Below are positions 12,767-25,422 of a DNA stretch of 64,000 nt, piece by piece (position 1 is the first letter of the stretch; every line of letters starts with the position of its first letter). The notes below the pieces were generated by a model, which saw nothing but the letters and a program-made list of their open reading frames with translations, did not search any database and had not been told where the DNA came from. Made by a program: the position numbers and the translations under genes. This DNA is from Ceratodon purpureus (Eukaryota > Streptophyta > Bryopsida > Pseudoditrichales > Ditrichaceae), in the NCBI GenBank assembly GCA_014871385.1, contig CM026432.1, forward strand, positions 3,188,150 to 3,252,149, in the 5' to 3' direction.

Positions 12767-15238
12767 ACCTTGTTTCAAGATTGTAGACCTAGAAAAATTT
12801 GTTGTGAAAAGTAATAATGTAAAATCTATAATGTATTATTTATCTTAGATAAATTCCTATAAAAGTATGTCAATATTATGTTATCCATATAATGAGTTTT
12901 GATTTTTTTTTTCAAGTAGGCTATGAATATAAATTTGGTTATCGTGACATTTTATCCTTCTGATATAAAATAAAGAAGAATATTAAGTTAAATCATAAAA
13001 TTTTAAATTTTATTGACTACATCACAATTAATCAAATACTTTGCATGAAAAAACTATCATTTTAAATGATTCCATTATATATTTTCAAATGTTTATAAAA
13101 TGATTCTCAATAACCAAAATTCAACTATAATGTTTTTATAATGCGCTTTACATTTTATAAAATGATGCATTTTTGAGCTGACAAGGTCTTTTTAAAGTTC
13201 ATTTTTTTGAGGCTTGAATAAATAAGTTTAGAATTCTGTTTGCACCCTATTGTGGAGCTGAGGGTGGTTTCTGAGAGAGAAGCCTTCATCATCATACACA
13301 CTAACAATTATACAAAGAGTGCAATCAAAAATTAAGAATGATTTCTATAGTTGTTTAAGTTTTATAGAAGAAGAACTTTGACCCCGAAGAGGCTGAAGTG
13401 CATATAGTGTTTGTTCATTTTATTTACTAATCCGATGCCCATTCGACAAAGAATAATGAATCTAGAGCTACAAGTCTTATAGAATAATAGTAGATATGAA
13501 CTCTTTTATAACTAAATAGCTTGTGCAAAGGCTTCTCGGCTATTTCAGACCATTGGGACCTATGCCGTCAATGCATACACATTTATTAAAAATGTATTCA
13601 GTAAAAAAAATATACATCTACACTTTCAACATTTTTTTGCATTGACAAAGTACTCATAATTTCCAAATAATATATATTATAATAAAATTATAATGCAAAG
13701 TTGAATTTTTTATTTGATTTAAAAATTCGTATGTTTTAAAAAACAAACATGAATGCATATTGAAATGTACCTTTTAGAGATTTACATAAAAACACAAAAT
13801 TTCCATACTATGTTGATATATTTTTGCATTTTAAAATGTACATTATATAAAAATCTTAGTAAATATATTGAATTTATTTTATTTTTTGGTTAAATAACAT
13901 ATAGAGATTTAAAGATATTTAAACTAAACATATGTTACATTTCTAGTAGTGATAAAAGGAGCAAGTTTTGAAAAAATACATAAAAAAATTGTTTTCTTTT
14001 AAAATTTCATGTAGGATTTAATGTGGAATAGGTGAGTGATTGATGGATTGATACTATGAAGATATAGACAATCTATGGTCCTTTCTTGTTACCAAGCTTA
14101 GTGACATTGTATCAATTCCTTGTTTTGAAATGAATTTTGTCATTGTATTAAATCAAGTAAATTAGTAGACAAATAACTACGGTTTTAGTTTTTTGTTCTT
14201 TAATGTAGACAATTGCGCGGTCCTACATATTAAGTTCATTTTAACCTATAAAGCTCCTTGCAACCCATTTTGGACTGCAGCACAATTTTAAATGACTTCT
14301 TAGAGATGATAAAGAATGAAATTCTACTTTTTTGGAAAGATTTATTATTATTTTGAACACTTCAAAAGAAAATCAATATGATTGGACTTTAATTAGATGA
14401 AATTATAAAAATAAGCCAAAATTTTATTATTGTTAGAAATTTTACTATTTTAGAAAATCGAGGATGTTCAAAATATTATGTTGTAAATTTCATTTTTTTG
14501 AACTCAACTCATGGTTTTGAAGAAATTGAAAACTTAATGAATTTTCAAAGATATAGTAATTTTAAAATAGTCGCCAAGGATTGAATGTGATTCTTAAATA
14601 GTCAACTTTGTAGATAATTTCCAATCATCATGATTCACATATGCTATTTTTAAACAAATGTATCAAGGTTATACATTGTAACATATCTAAAATTGGTCAA
14701 ATACCGTGGATGCTTTAGAGATTAAACATATCTACTGCCAAACCATTCATTTTTTTATTAAATCCTTTTAGTGGTAAAAATCATAAATTTAGTCTGAAGT
14801 TAACATAAAAGTATAGAGACAATAAATTTTAATATGAGATGTTTTTATTTTCTACTATTTATTGATAGTTTTGAAATCTTTTCCAAGTCCTTTATTCTTG
14901 ACTAAAATCGTATTTACTCCTTGGATGAATGTGATTCTGATCATTGATTATAAAAATAAAATTTCAATAAATTTCTTTAAACCAAGTCAATGTATGGGAT
15001 GAAACTGACTAATCCAACTAAAGTCGTTTGGAAACTTTCACAAAAGCTTATACTTCCTCTCTTTCACAAAACACCATGGTTTCTGCATAAACTTTGTGCC
15101 ACAATAAAACCATGGTTTCATTATTACTAGAAGTAGGGAATCGAAAGAATAAATCATTCCTTAAAAAAATGAAAAATAAAGCTAAAGTCTTTTTGTCATA
15201 GATTGGTTTAGGTTCATAAATATGATCAAAAACCTCAA
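12767..15238. other. AT-rich intergenic, no gene seen
   Basis: The sequence is AT-rich with stops in every frame. I see no repeat longer than short homopolymer tracts, no RNA gene and no ORF worth naming. Confidence 0.6.
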
Positions 15239-15798
15239 TTAACCCCTAAACAACCATAGTTCTAGAGGGGGCGTTTTTGGACTTTGGGCACGTTCCTAAA
15301 AACTCAAATTTACTTGAAATTTTTTTGAATTTTTTTGTGGAAAGAGATTTTTTCAAGATGTTTATGGGGATATTTAAATTATTATTTTTTTGGATGAAGT
15401 GAGGAAAAGTTATGGGATTTTTAGGAGTTTAGCCAATCTTTGGGCAGGCTCTTCAGCCACTGTGAATGCAGCAATTTCTGCCCAAAACTGCCAAAATCTG
15501 CTTGAAGACTCATTCTAAATCTACTCAAAAAAATGGTTTTTTTGGACCCTAGAGACTGATGTCCTCCTTTTGCAGGGTTAAAAAAACTTTTTCTTCAACT
15601 TTGAATGTTATGATCTCTCAAATGGTAAGGAATGAGAGTGTGAGATTTAATAAACATGTAGACATAAAAGATAGATACAAGATCTTATGGTTGGAAATAC
15701 CAAAATTGGTTCCAATTTTGTACTATCCGATTTGCTTTCAAAAGGGACTATTTGGAGGCAGTTTTGAGCAAAAACACCCTTGGCCGTTTAGGGGTTAA
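15239..15798. mobile_element. TTAA-flanked MITE-like element, copy G
   Basis: This is the clearest copy. The left end is TTAACCCCTAAAC and the right end is its perfect inverted repeat GTTTAGGGGTTAA, 560 bp apart. The interior near 15,595-15,700 (TTTGAATGTTATGATCTCTCA and AAGATCTTATGGTTGGA) is homologous to the right part of the split element ending at 43,196. The ORF at 15,559-15,798 is incidental because it runs into the terminal repeat. Confidence 0.8.
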
Positions 15799-16710
15799 TA
15801 AAAAGAAAGGATTTTTTTTTTTAATTTTTTTTTTTAAAACTTAATAAAGAGTACTAGAAAGATAATCCTTAAGGATCACAGAGTAGACCTTGGAATCAAC
15901 TTGGATAGATGTAGTGACCATGGTGTGCTGCCATGGTGTGCTGAAATCAAGGTACTATTGTAAACTGCTAGTATTTAGAACCATTAGTATTGAACAATAG
16001 CTAGGGTGACAATGTAGGCAAGTGGATCCGCGGTTTAACATTCTTTCTTCTTCAATTGTATTGATAAATTGAATGCTAGCAAATTGGCAGTGTTCATTAG
16101 AGTGTGTTAGTAGATTAGACTGTTAGAGCATCTCCACCCCTACACGGCAAAGGCCTTTCCGAAGTTCGTGATTCACTAGAGCGCTTCAGTTGGAGCGCAT
16201 GGCTTCGGATGAGTGCCCTAGAGCTTTTTTTTCAATTCCAGTTAACTCCTGTCATGATTCCAGTTAGCTTCTGTATCCTCTACCAAGTAGCTCCAGTCTC
16301 GTCGTTTCTAAGTTTTTGTGCTAAACCCTTTGCCTGAATCAATGGTGTCTAGTTTGCTACTGATGTATTGATGACTTGCTTCTGTTTCGATTTTGAAGGT
16401 TTTCTGTGTTTGCTGATCGATGTTTGTTTGTTGATTTGTGTAACTCGGGGTATGTCAAGATGAGGGTGTTTTGGTAATGGGAGCGTGCACGCTTTGTTTG
16501 ATGCCGCTAGTTTTTTTTTTGTTCCTAGAGGTATCAATTTTGAGGTCTGTAGATTACTGAATAGTACTAAGCGTTTTTTACATACGCTGATTTTGTGATC
16601 GCAACTTGCAGAAGATTGAATAGTGTTTTAAATTCGCACCTTTTACTCTAAAGTAGCTTGTAGAACTCAACACACTCACTTTGTAATATCATGGTTGCAT
16701 TCCTTTTGAG

Positions 16711-16798
16711 TATGAATGGAATTTTAGAACTACTATAAGGTAGAGTCACCAAGGTATGAATGGAATTTTAGAACTACTGTAAGGTAGAGTCACCAAGG
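16711..16798. repeat. tandem duplication, 44 bp unit, two copies
   Basis: TATGAATGGAATTTTAGAAC starts at 16,711 and again at 16,755. Both copies end in GTAGAGTCACCAAGG, and a third partial copy (GTATAAATTT) follows. Confidence 0.9.
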
Positions 16799-17079
16799 TA
16801 TAAATTTTCTTCACAGGTATAAATTTCAGAACCAGTGTAAGGTTTTGAATGCGAAAGGTTTCTTCACCCCTTGGGGAGTGAGGAAAAAAAAATTAGTACA
16901 AATAAAATACCTTTCTTGAAATAGTCGTTCCAAAGAATTATAAGTACTATTACGATACACTTAATTAGCAAATTTTACATTTACTTCAAAAAAAACCATG
17001 TCATATAATCAAACTTCCAAGGTAAATGAGCCCATTTAATTAGGCCATTATTGCACGTGTATTCAAAATTCACAAGGAA

Positions 17080-17082
<3 letters not shown>

Positions 17083-17120
<38 letters not shown>
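17083..17120. repeat. 38-bp poly-C (poly-G on minus) tract
   Basis: This is an uninterrupted run of C from 17,083 to 17,120. It creates glycine-run ORFs on the minus strand, which are artefacts. Such a long C homopolymer in AT-rich DNA is unusual and may also be a sequencing or assembly length artefact. Confidence 0.95.
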
Positions 17121-17632
17121 TTTGAGGTCTTCTCCAGGACAACTTTTTTGAGAATTGATCACATTGTCCAACCTTCCAATCGTTAGTGGAGAGGTAGACA
17201 CGATGAGTTCTAATCCAATTGAGGTTGGAATGACAGGGTAATAACATAGCAGCGTAATAGCGTAACAGCGTAGTCCACCTCCCACTCGACCCACCAGCAG
17301 CAGTACCTCTTGAAGTAGCTCCGACCCAGCGCCACATCACACCCTGCAACCAAGTTATCTGCAAGTTATTTCCCGGAAGCCTCTCCGAGGAGCCACTGGT
17401 TTACATCGCTTTATGAGTGAGCGATCCATCCCTACACCGCCAGGTACTCTAAATGTTGCCAAGTACTCTCAATGTTATCTCTTGGGGTTGGATGTGTGGC
17501 GTATGTGTGAGTTAGTGACTTTAGGGCTGTATGTTTTTGTATTATCTTTTTGAATGTTTTTTTCTATGTTTGAGGCTGTATCTCGCTTTGTATGTTTGTT
17601 TGTGTTTTTGGGGCATAATGGTTTCTTCATCG

Positions 17633-18625
17633 CAGGTGATGAAGGCTGAAGCTTAGAGGAAAAAGGCTGCAAATGCTCAAGTTTCAGCCTTGGCTGTCTA
17701 TCTTGGAGCATCTTCACACAGAGAAGCTGCACCTTTCTGCATTCTAGAGAATAGAGCTGCAGCTGTGACTGCTGAAATTTTTGCAGCTGCCAAGAAGCGT
17801 CCAGCCTCTCCTCCAAAGACTATAGAGGTTGCTCTACAAACTACTAAAGCTGCTCCTCAGACTGTAGAGGTTGCTCCACAGATTGCTGAAGCTGCTCCTC
17901 AAACTGCAGAGGCTGCTTCTAAGACTCTAGCTGCAAAGAAGCCCCGTGTGCCCAAATGTGAAGCTCCACCAACACCCTTAGACATTAGTGTCACCATAGC
18001 TGTAGGGTCAGTTGATATTCCTTTGCATTTGCTTGCAAAGGTTGAGGAATTCATAGATAAGGAATGCATTGCTCGTTTGTGTGCAATTGAGAGAGGATGT
18101 GCTCTTATGAGACTGCACTTCCAAATGGTTATTAGAATCATATCCACGCAAGCTCGGGTTGTGAGTAAGCTCATTAAGAAGTATTTGGGTCGGAATAACC
18201 CATTAATAGCCCCACATGGTAATCATGCAACATCAAAGGTGCTTCGAGGATCTGGTCTTCACACATTCATTAGAATGGTGGGCTACTGTGTGAAAGACCG
18301 TGGTGATGAGCATTTTCAGTTTGTTCATCAAAACATTAGTGATGATATGATGCGTGAGGGCATCGATGAGTATGTCAAATTTGGCACACCCTATGCAAAA
18401 ATAGGGTATTTCTCACACATGTCAATATTGTTGAGAAGGCTGCAGTCTGGAACTGCTACAAGGGTAAGAAGCACCTTGGATCTACCCTCCCTGGAGTGCT
18501 ACTTCAGATGCTTCGAAGTGGAGTGTATCTTCTTTCTAGCTCGTGGGTGGTATCGGTACGGCAGGGTGGTATGGAATTCAATAGGGCTCATTCTTTTTGG
18601 AAATGCATGATTACTCCACACACCC
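17633..18625 (+). pseudogene. Rep-like HUH endonuclease gene, decayed and interrupted
   Basis: An open frame of about 300 codons starts after an in-frame TAG at 17,654-17,656. Its N-terminal third is an Ala/Pro/Gln-rich repeat region (about residues 44-82 counting from the TTG at 17,690, with a recurring AAPQT unit). It then shows, in order, a strand-helix unit, an H-hydrophobic-Q motif (HFQ, 143-145) and a YxxK motif (YCVK, 199-202). This is the arrangement of HUH single-strand endonucleases of rolling-circle Rep proteins (CRESS-virus and replitron-like transposon Reps). Near 18,420 the coding signal moves to another frame and stays there until it meets the TTAA element at 18,626. The gene is therefore broken by a stop, a frameshift and an insertion. 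Family assignment rests on motifs only. Confidence 0.5.
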
Positions 18626-18687
18626 CTGACCCCTAAAGGTTCTGGAAATCCAAAATGGCACTCGGCTGTTTCGGGCAACCTAGATGA
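18626..18687 (+). mobile_element. left part of TTAA-family element H, split by the CACTA insertion
   Basis: CCCCTAAAGGTTC starting at 18,630 mirrors the terminus GAACCTTTAGGGGTTAA at 43,180-43,196. The preceding CTGA at 18,626-18,629 would be a mutated TTAA. The element is cut at 18,687 by the CACTA and resumes at 42,311. Without the CACTA it would be about 945 bp, the same size as its relatives. Confidence 0.6.
18685..18687. repeat. CACTA target-site duplication TGA (left copy)
   Basis: TGA directly before CACTA at 18,688 is repeated directly after TAGTG at 42,311-42,313. A 3-bp duplication is standard for the CACTA superfamily. Confidence 0.8.
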
Positions 18688-18706
18688 CACTAGTAAAAAT
18701 ACGGTC
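18688..18706 (+). repeat. CACTA left terminal inverted repeat
   Basis: CACTAGTAAAAATACGGTC pairs with the right end at 42,291-42,310. Mismatches are A/G at position 9 and a 1-base offset after position 13. Confidence 0.88.
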
Positions 18707-20889
18707 ATTTGTGACTACTCTGGAAAGCCAAATTAGGGTCGTATAGGACAGTTTTAGTCCATTGCGACCCTGTCGCAAAATGCAAGTCGCTTCGGACTTT
18801 GACTCATTTGGGACGAGTCCAGTCACTGTCGTCTGGGACAGCTATCAAAACCATGTTCAGTCACGCCGGACCATTTCTACGATGTTATCATCTTTATACA
18901 AGCAAGATGTCACAAGATTCAAAATCTACCGTAAAACCTGTAAATCTCCCAAACATGATATACACCTACTTAACATTCTCTGCATTCCGTATGTTCTTCT
19001 TCGGTGGTTCCACTTTATTCAATATCCCCGACATATGATGATTTAGGACTTCACACGTGGACATTTGACTCCCTTTATAACCGAAGTTCACGGTGCGTAA
19101 CTGTTTGAAATGGTAACTGTGAGTGGTAGGGTCACCAACATGCAGTTTGGGATGTGCAGTCGTGTCTGTTTCCTTGTTTGACATTTGTGTTTCTCTCATT
19201 TGTGCAGAATATAGGGTTTAGTGACCCTAAAATAAATGTCGGATTAGGATCCTTATAATATGCTTCCACGTGAGCGTTTCAGATTGGAAGATACGCAGAA
19301 ATTAATTGAATTAGAATGGGCTCATGAACTGTGGGACTATTAAATTGATGGTGACACTAATTACTGCACCTCGAAGAGTATCTAATCACTATATTCCCCA
19401 GCCTTCACGCAGCTGATCACATTCAAAAATATTTTCGTTACACATATATATCATTGTGACATGGAGTTAATAAACTTTAATGGACTGCACATTTGCAATC
19501 ACATGTGAGGAATCAATAAGAGAATTCAACATTTACAACGGTAATGATACAGAGAAAATCCCAACTACAAAGACTAAGTGTAGCGTTATGGAGCTAGGAC
19601 GTCGAATAAAAGTAAGTCATTGAAGACTTCTCAGAGTTGCAAAGTATTTGATCCTAGGTTCAAAACATAATATTGGGAACACATTGCTACTCTATGTTTT
19701 AGTTCCCCCAACTCCAAAACCAGTCACCAAAAATTAGTCTAAACTCTGAACCTACTTATGTACCTTCCGTAGAGGTCGCATACTTCCGAATTATCATTCC
19801 GTCCTCATTTACCTTCAATACCATTATCAACCTGCGCCTGCATTCAGTAGTTGTGATTAGTGTCAACTGTATTTGCAATTTCAGAATGTGAACCCTGTCA
19901 AACTTCGTCATCGGAAACAGATGTCCATGAAGTATATAAATATGTGACAGGAGTTAAGGGAAAAAATTCTGAGAGAACAGGAAAGAGAACCGATAGGAAA
20001 GAATGCCTTCTAATTGAAAACCATACAATATTAAAACTAGATCTCATCATTGAAGACAGGATTGTGAACTTGTTTGTCTTCCTGGTATCACAAAGCTATC
20101 CTCGAATGCTGTATTAGCATGTCTAAAAAATAAATTCACCTCCCAAAACGACGTGAAGATTACCTGATGATGCCATCAGTTTGTATTCTGGAACATTCCA
20201 AAAAACCTACACATTTAAACACAAAACATTGTGAGCTTCGAGTTTCACCAAACCCAGTACCCTGCGAACAACATAGTAGTACAGCAGTTCATACATGATT
20301 ATGATCACATCTGCAACTATGCAGCGGCCTTTGTCTTCATTTGTGGCCTATAAATCTCGAGCAAACGTCAAGCACTGCACAGCCGATACTGTCATCACCT
20401 ACAGCATCGACTTCTGCAGCTATTGCATGATCCACATCCGGCCCCCTGGTGGATATCGTAATCTACTCTGCACCCTAGTCCATGTCACTATGAAATTGCT
20501 CTTATAGGCAGGAAGCATCTATCTTCATGATTATGGATTCGTCATTTACCTCAAAAAAACGCTTGTGTCATCTACAAACTCCCCAATTATCTGCCACAGT
20601 TCATGGTCGTTACGTCAATAAGAAGTACAAACATTTACGCTAACTCAAATCAAAATTATTTTTGAACCAACGTAGATTGGAATCACAGAATAAACAAGGT
20701 ACTGAAGTTTGTGAATGAGTTTGAAGACCGCAGATCTATTTCAGAATAGCACATTGAACATATAAATACATAACTGTAGATTGAAAGGTGTACATTGCAG
20801 CACTACAAGGTATGCAAAAAAAGGTAATACATAAAAAAAAGGTAAAAACAAATGCGGGATCAAAAAATGAAGATATATTATGCATATGT
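18707..20889. other. CACTA left subterminal region, no gene seen
   Basis: The first 200 bp hold clustered short motifs (AGGACAG, TTCGGAC, GGGACGAGTCC, TCTGGGACAG) that may be TnpA-like binding sites by analogy with maize En/Spm. The remainder to 20.9 kb has only short, unconvincing frames. The downstream end probably includes the 3' UTR of the TnpA-like gene. Confidence 0.5.
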
Positions 20890-23800
20890 TCACTTTCTTA
20901 ACATGCGAATGTACCTTCGAGGAAATGCTTCCACACAGTCCCGGTTCCATAGGGCTACCCCTTTGATTGTGTCCCCAAGTTCGAATTGATCTGCCGCTTC
21001 GTGCGGGTGCATCAACGGGAATTTCTTATCGAAAACCTCCATCACATCAAGCCGTAACCATCCACTAGGTACTGGTTTCTGATGAAACAAGTCTCTGTCC
21101 ACGCCGCTTATCTCACCAATGGCTACTTTGTTCCTCGAATCTTTAGGGTCAAGTAAATAAACTTTGTCCCCTTTTTTAAACTGCGGCTAATCATTCAGAT
21201 AACGTCAATGCGGTTAGAAAACTATTGCATATGATATGTGATTAAAAGGTCTCATAAAATAAATAGATAAGTTGCTTTGAGCGAATATTCTGTCCTACCT
21301 CCACAAGAACCCTCTCCAATGCATGCACAATTGAGCCTTTCTTTTGAGGAGCTTTCTGTGGTATTCCTACATCCGCAACCCAATCGATTGCAGATGTGTC
21401 TACTTCCTGTGGTTATCACAAACCACAGGTGAATAGCGTTTCCAATCATGGTCCGTAAGCTTAACAAACGGAATAAATAGTAACACGACGGCTGTATGGT
21501 TATATGTGAACAAGGGGTAACCATTGTTAAAGTTTTCCTGTAGACATCCTTTACTCATGTGAATGTCGATTACCATGTAATCTGTGTTAACTTATTACAC
21601 TATCATGTTCATGCACTCTTACAAAACATATGTCGTCCGCTGATTCACCAATACTGTTTGATTGCAAACTCCACAGCATGGACACCAAGTTGTACATTGA
21701 CACTCACCTGTGATTCTTCTACGTCCACGTCGACAAACCCGGCAACACCTTGTTTTTTCCGATTACTCTTCTTCACGGTACTTGTTTGCTTTCGTCCTCG
21801 TTTTGATGTTGTTGCTGCGCTGGAATCCCCTACTGCATTCGCAGCAGCATTGCTTGTACGAGTGTTGACTCTTCTGTTGCCACAGGTGCGGGTCTGAGTC
21901 AACTCCAATGATGACGAAGACATCCCTGCTTTCTTCAACGGAGAATTCCCACTCGGAACGGTCGAGTTCGCTGGCACTCTGGTAGGACGCTTCCCGTCTC
22001 CTATACGGCCTGTCTCCCTCGCCTCCGTAGTGGTATCATCATTAAGAACTTGGCTGCACAGATCACGACCAGTCTGCACACAACCAGCAGTGCGTTCAGT
22101 TTTATGGTTTAATGTACTAGTAACTGAGATTCTTACGACTTCTTCCACCTGAGCTCCTCCAGCGCTTCGAGTAGCTTCATTTCCGTCATTTTGTAGTGGC
22201 TCTGCAAGTGGATTTCTGTCAGTGCCTTCAGAATGTTCACCACCTTCCATGGTTACAGGCGGAAACCCGAGACTTTCTGAATGGCTAGCCTCCTTCGCTG
22301 AATTGACAAGTCCTGTTAATTTACCACTCGACCTTCGCACACCACCATCCGAAGTTCCGTCGTTTTCATTGATCTCAGCTTCATCTGCGAATGGGGGTGT
22401 TAGTTCCGGTAAATCCACGTTCAGCCCTTTCACTATCTGCATCAAAATGTTTTCCATCCTGCTCATAGACGCGTTGTTCTTCATCCCTGCCTCAATTGCT
22501 AGCGATAGTTTAACGTCGATGGCCTTCATCGACTCCTCTTGATCCTTAGCGTTTTTCTCCAGCAATGTCAGTTTGGTCAGTGACGCACGAGCTTCGCCCT
22601 GTGGAGTTTCAGAATGCACTTAAAGACAACCATGAGAAAACTCTACCATGCAATGGAACTCGTGTACGAGTTCCAACTTTATATAATTTCAAATCAAATC
22701 TAGACAAATCTGAAAACCAATGAACACGTAGGCGAATATACAATAAATTTAATCCACACAGACAACTGCCATAGTCAAATTGTATCAATGTAGAGAGACA
22801 TTCTGTACGCTGTAAGACTTAATTAAAAAGTTTCTGTCCGTCGCAGTGAAGATTATTACTCACCGTCCGGCGCTGGGAACTCCCTCTTTCTATATCCTCG
22901 GCCACGTCCGATATCCCGGGGCTGCTATTACGCTTCCTCTTCTAGGGGCATGTCAAGTGGACACTAATTCAATTAGTACCAATGGAAGTTGAAATTTGGT
23001 ACGCACTATATTAATGATATCCTACTTAACATCTGACTGTACACAGAGGGGTTTCGTAAATAGGTGGCAGTCCTAGTGAGTAACAACGCGAAGCAAACAG
23101 TAAACAGGCCCTACTGTACCAAAAGATGTTCATCCAAATTCCAAACACTTACCAACATTGCCGCTTTGCCTGCGTACCCGTTCCGGCCGGTGCGGTTAAT
23201 ATTCTTCACCTTTGACCGAGCGTATCGCATATCCTCTGACTTACCCTCTGTAGATGGCAACTCCCAGTACTCCTTCAACCTTTCCCATTGGTCCTCTTGT
23301 ATATGAGGAGGACACTTGATCTCACTGGGATCCTTCCTAGGATTTCCCTTCTCTTTGACGTAGATATCTTTCAAACGCGCTCTCTCCTTTGTTATCCAAT
23401 TTGCTATGTGCTTGTGATAGCCCTCCTTATCTAGAGTGTTATCTGCAAATTCAAAATCTTCATCGAGCGCGTTTTCCAAGTTCCTCTGTCCGTCAGGTTC
23501 TTGTTGGCTGTAGTTTATGCAACTGAGGTCAAGCATGCTTGGGACATACTGTCTTAAAGCAACTTCCCAAAATGACTTACCAATAGAAGCTCCGTCGACC
23601 TCACCGCCTTCGTTTAATACAACTAGGTATGGTTTCAGCCCTCGCTCCTTGCGCTCTTTCGCCAACTGCACCACCTGTTTTCTGTAGGATCTCCTGGACG
23701 CTCTAGCTATGGATTCCAACTTCCTAGTGTCCTCGTTGTGGATTTCCTTTCCAAGTGCGCATCCAGTTTCATCCTCGTCGAATCTGCTACGCGTTGGAGC

Positions 23801-25422
23801 GTCTTCACCGGTTTCTACTGTACTTGGCCACTGCACTCCAAAGGTTGGACGGGTCATGGGAACAAAACCTCCGTACTGATTGCCACCTATGGAAGTTGGA
23901 GGATCTCCTCCTGCACGTCCAACAGCCGGTGAAGCTACCCAAGGCTGCGAATGAAGATTCTGTTGCTGGAGTATCTGGTGTTGCGGAGGAGAAGGAATCC
24001 ATGGAGGTGGTCCTTGAGGATGGGGAGGCATTGACCAGGTAGTGCCATGAGGCATAGGTGGTGGTGCGCCATTCCATGGCGCTTGACTCGGATGGTAGCT
24101 CCACGATGGATTCCAAATCCATCCCTGCGGAGTGTACTGCCACTGTCCTGACGGTGGCTGCTGTCTGCGAGATGAGTCGCTACCCTGTGAGGCTGCTGGC
24201 GCCTGAGATGGAGTTGGGGAATTGGTGGACCCACGTCCAGGGGTTGGAAATGCAGAGTTCGTCTCCCACGGCGATGCCACTCCCGGAGCTGGGTTGGCAT
24301 GCTGCTTCGTCTTTCTGTTCATGGGGTGCATCTCAGACTCCGTTCTTCCGAAGGCGTTTTCATACGTTGCATGGTTTTCTCCAAGACCTAACAAGAGACA
24401 TTCACACTCATCACTACTGAAATGTCATTTGTGGATCAAGTTTTACAAGAAACAGAATCAGTACGTAATCCATACGTCTACAAAATCGTTAATAAAAAAC
24501 CCTAACTCTATCACGTGTAGCTACATCACCTGTTTCGCTACTTCGCATGGGAGCTCTGTAAAGAGTTATTCACCACTTTAGATATTTCATTGTGCATGAT
24601 CATTCAGCTAATGAGCTTTATGACAGATTAGAATCAAACCTATGGTCAATAAAAGACTTCTCCACATCTCTAGCGCTCTCGATAGCGGAGTAGGGTTTAT
24701 AAACGACATCTAGAACAGACCGTACCCGTTTATTTTTCTTTGCACCGCAACAGACAACAACCGTATTCATTTCCATGCAAATTTTCGGTGGCTTCACCAC
24801 CTTCCAAACAATGGGTTCTTGTTAGCGGCGTACCTGGGATAGACTTGCGCTCCGTTCTCTGACGCTGCTGATCCGATGACGCACTGGTAGTGCTCATGGT
24901 TTGAGGCACTCTCGCCTCTAATTGCTTCGTTCGCCCACCTCCTTGCAACCTGGAACTCCTACGCGGCTCGGTGTGTTCTGCCGGAGACGACAACTGTGTT
25001 TCCTCAAATTTGCTGGGCCTTGGTGGCCGATAAGAGTCTCGCCTGCAGGAGCAAAAACCCAATAAGCCGTAGCTGTTAAACACTTCGTGCACAGTTTGGC
25101 TGGTATGACGCTATACTTACCATGTAAGACATGCTACTGACTACCGTGTAAACGATAAAGACTGCTGTGTCATATACCCATGCCGTCTAAATCGGCACGT
25201 GGCACTGGAGTGAAGCTGATGTTTCGCAATTAGGGTGAGCATTGAAGAAACTTACAAACTTTTGGCTGCTTCCTCGAGTGGAAACATTCTAGCGCGCAAC
25301 TCCGCCACCCTCTGGTTCCTTTGTCGTAGGTACTCATTCTCCTCCGGCTCCTCTTCGCTTCCACTCTTCTCAGACCTAGAACTGCCAGAAGTGTCGTCGC
25401 GGTTGGTGTCATAGTCAGTCAT
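20890..25422 (-). CDS. CACTA TnpA-like protein (plant Transposase_24 / Ptta-En-Spm type), 7 exons
   Basis: Exons on the minus strand are 25422-25256, 25042-24834, 24387-23153, 22941-22864, 22598-21708, 21406-21299 and 21180-20890. All introns are GT-AG and phases agree, giving 992 aa without a stop. The N-terminus is acidic and Ser/Arg-rich (RRSSRL near exon 2). Residues about 156-313 are Pro/Gln/Trp-rich. Residues about 450-535 match plant transposase 24 proteins, with a W-x2-L-x2-YW core and the NINRTGRNGYAGK segment. A predicted coiled coil starts exon 5 (about 570-620). The last exon resembles the C-terminal domain of plant CACTA accessory proteins (KKGDKVYLL ... VAIGEI ... VPSGWLRLDV). 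In maize the counterpart binds subterminal repeats and helps transposition. It is transcribed divergently from tnp2 across about 0.7 kb. Exon joins are inferred from splice consensus, not from transcripts. Confidence 0.8.

Larger units (their letters stand above)
15799..17632. other. intergenic with short repeats, no gene seen
   Basis: The stretch contains TTAGAGCATCTCCACCCC near 16,126, a motif that resembles ends of small plant DNA transposons, but no partner end was found. A 44-bp tandem duplication and a poly-C tract are listed separately. A T-rich tract followed by CGCAG at about 17,632 could be an intron end in front of the Rep-like pseudogene. Confidence 0.5.

Noticed and set aside
16981..17364. 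Minus-strand ORFs with a poly-glycine run
   Set aside because: They exist only because the 38-bp C tract has no stops on the minus strand; flanking residues show no family.
23738..24420. Several plus-strand ORFs of about 64-120 codons
   Set aside because: They are antisense to exon 3 of the TnpA-like gene, which has correct splice sites and a family match.
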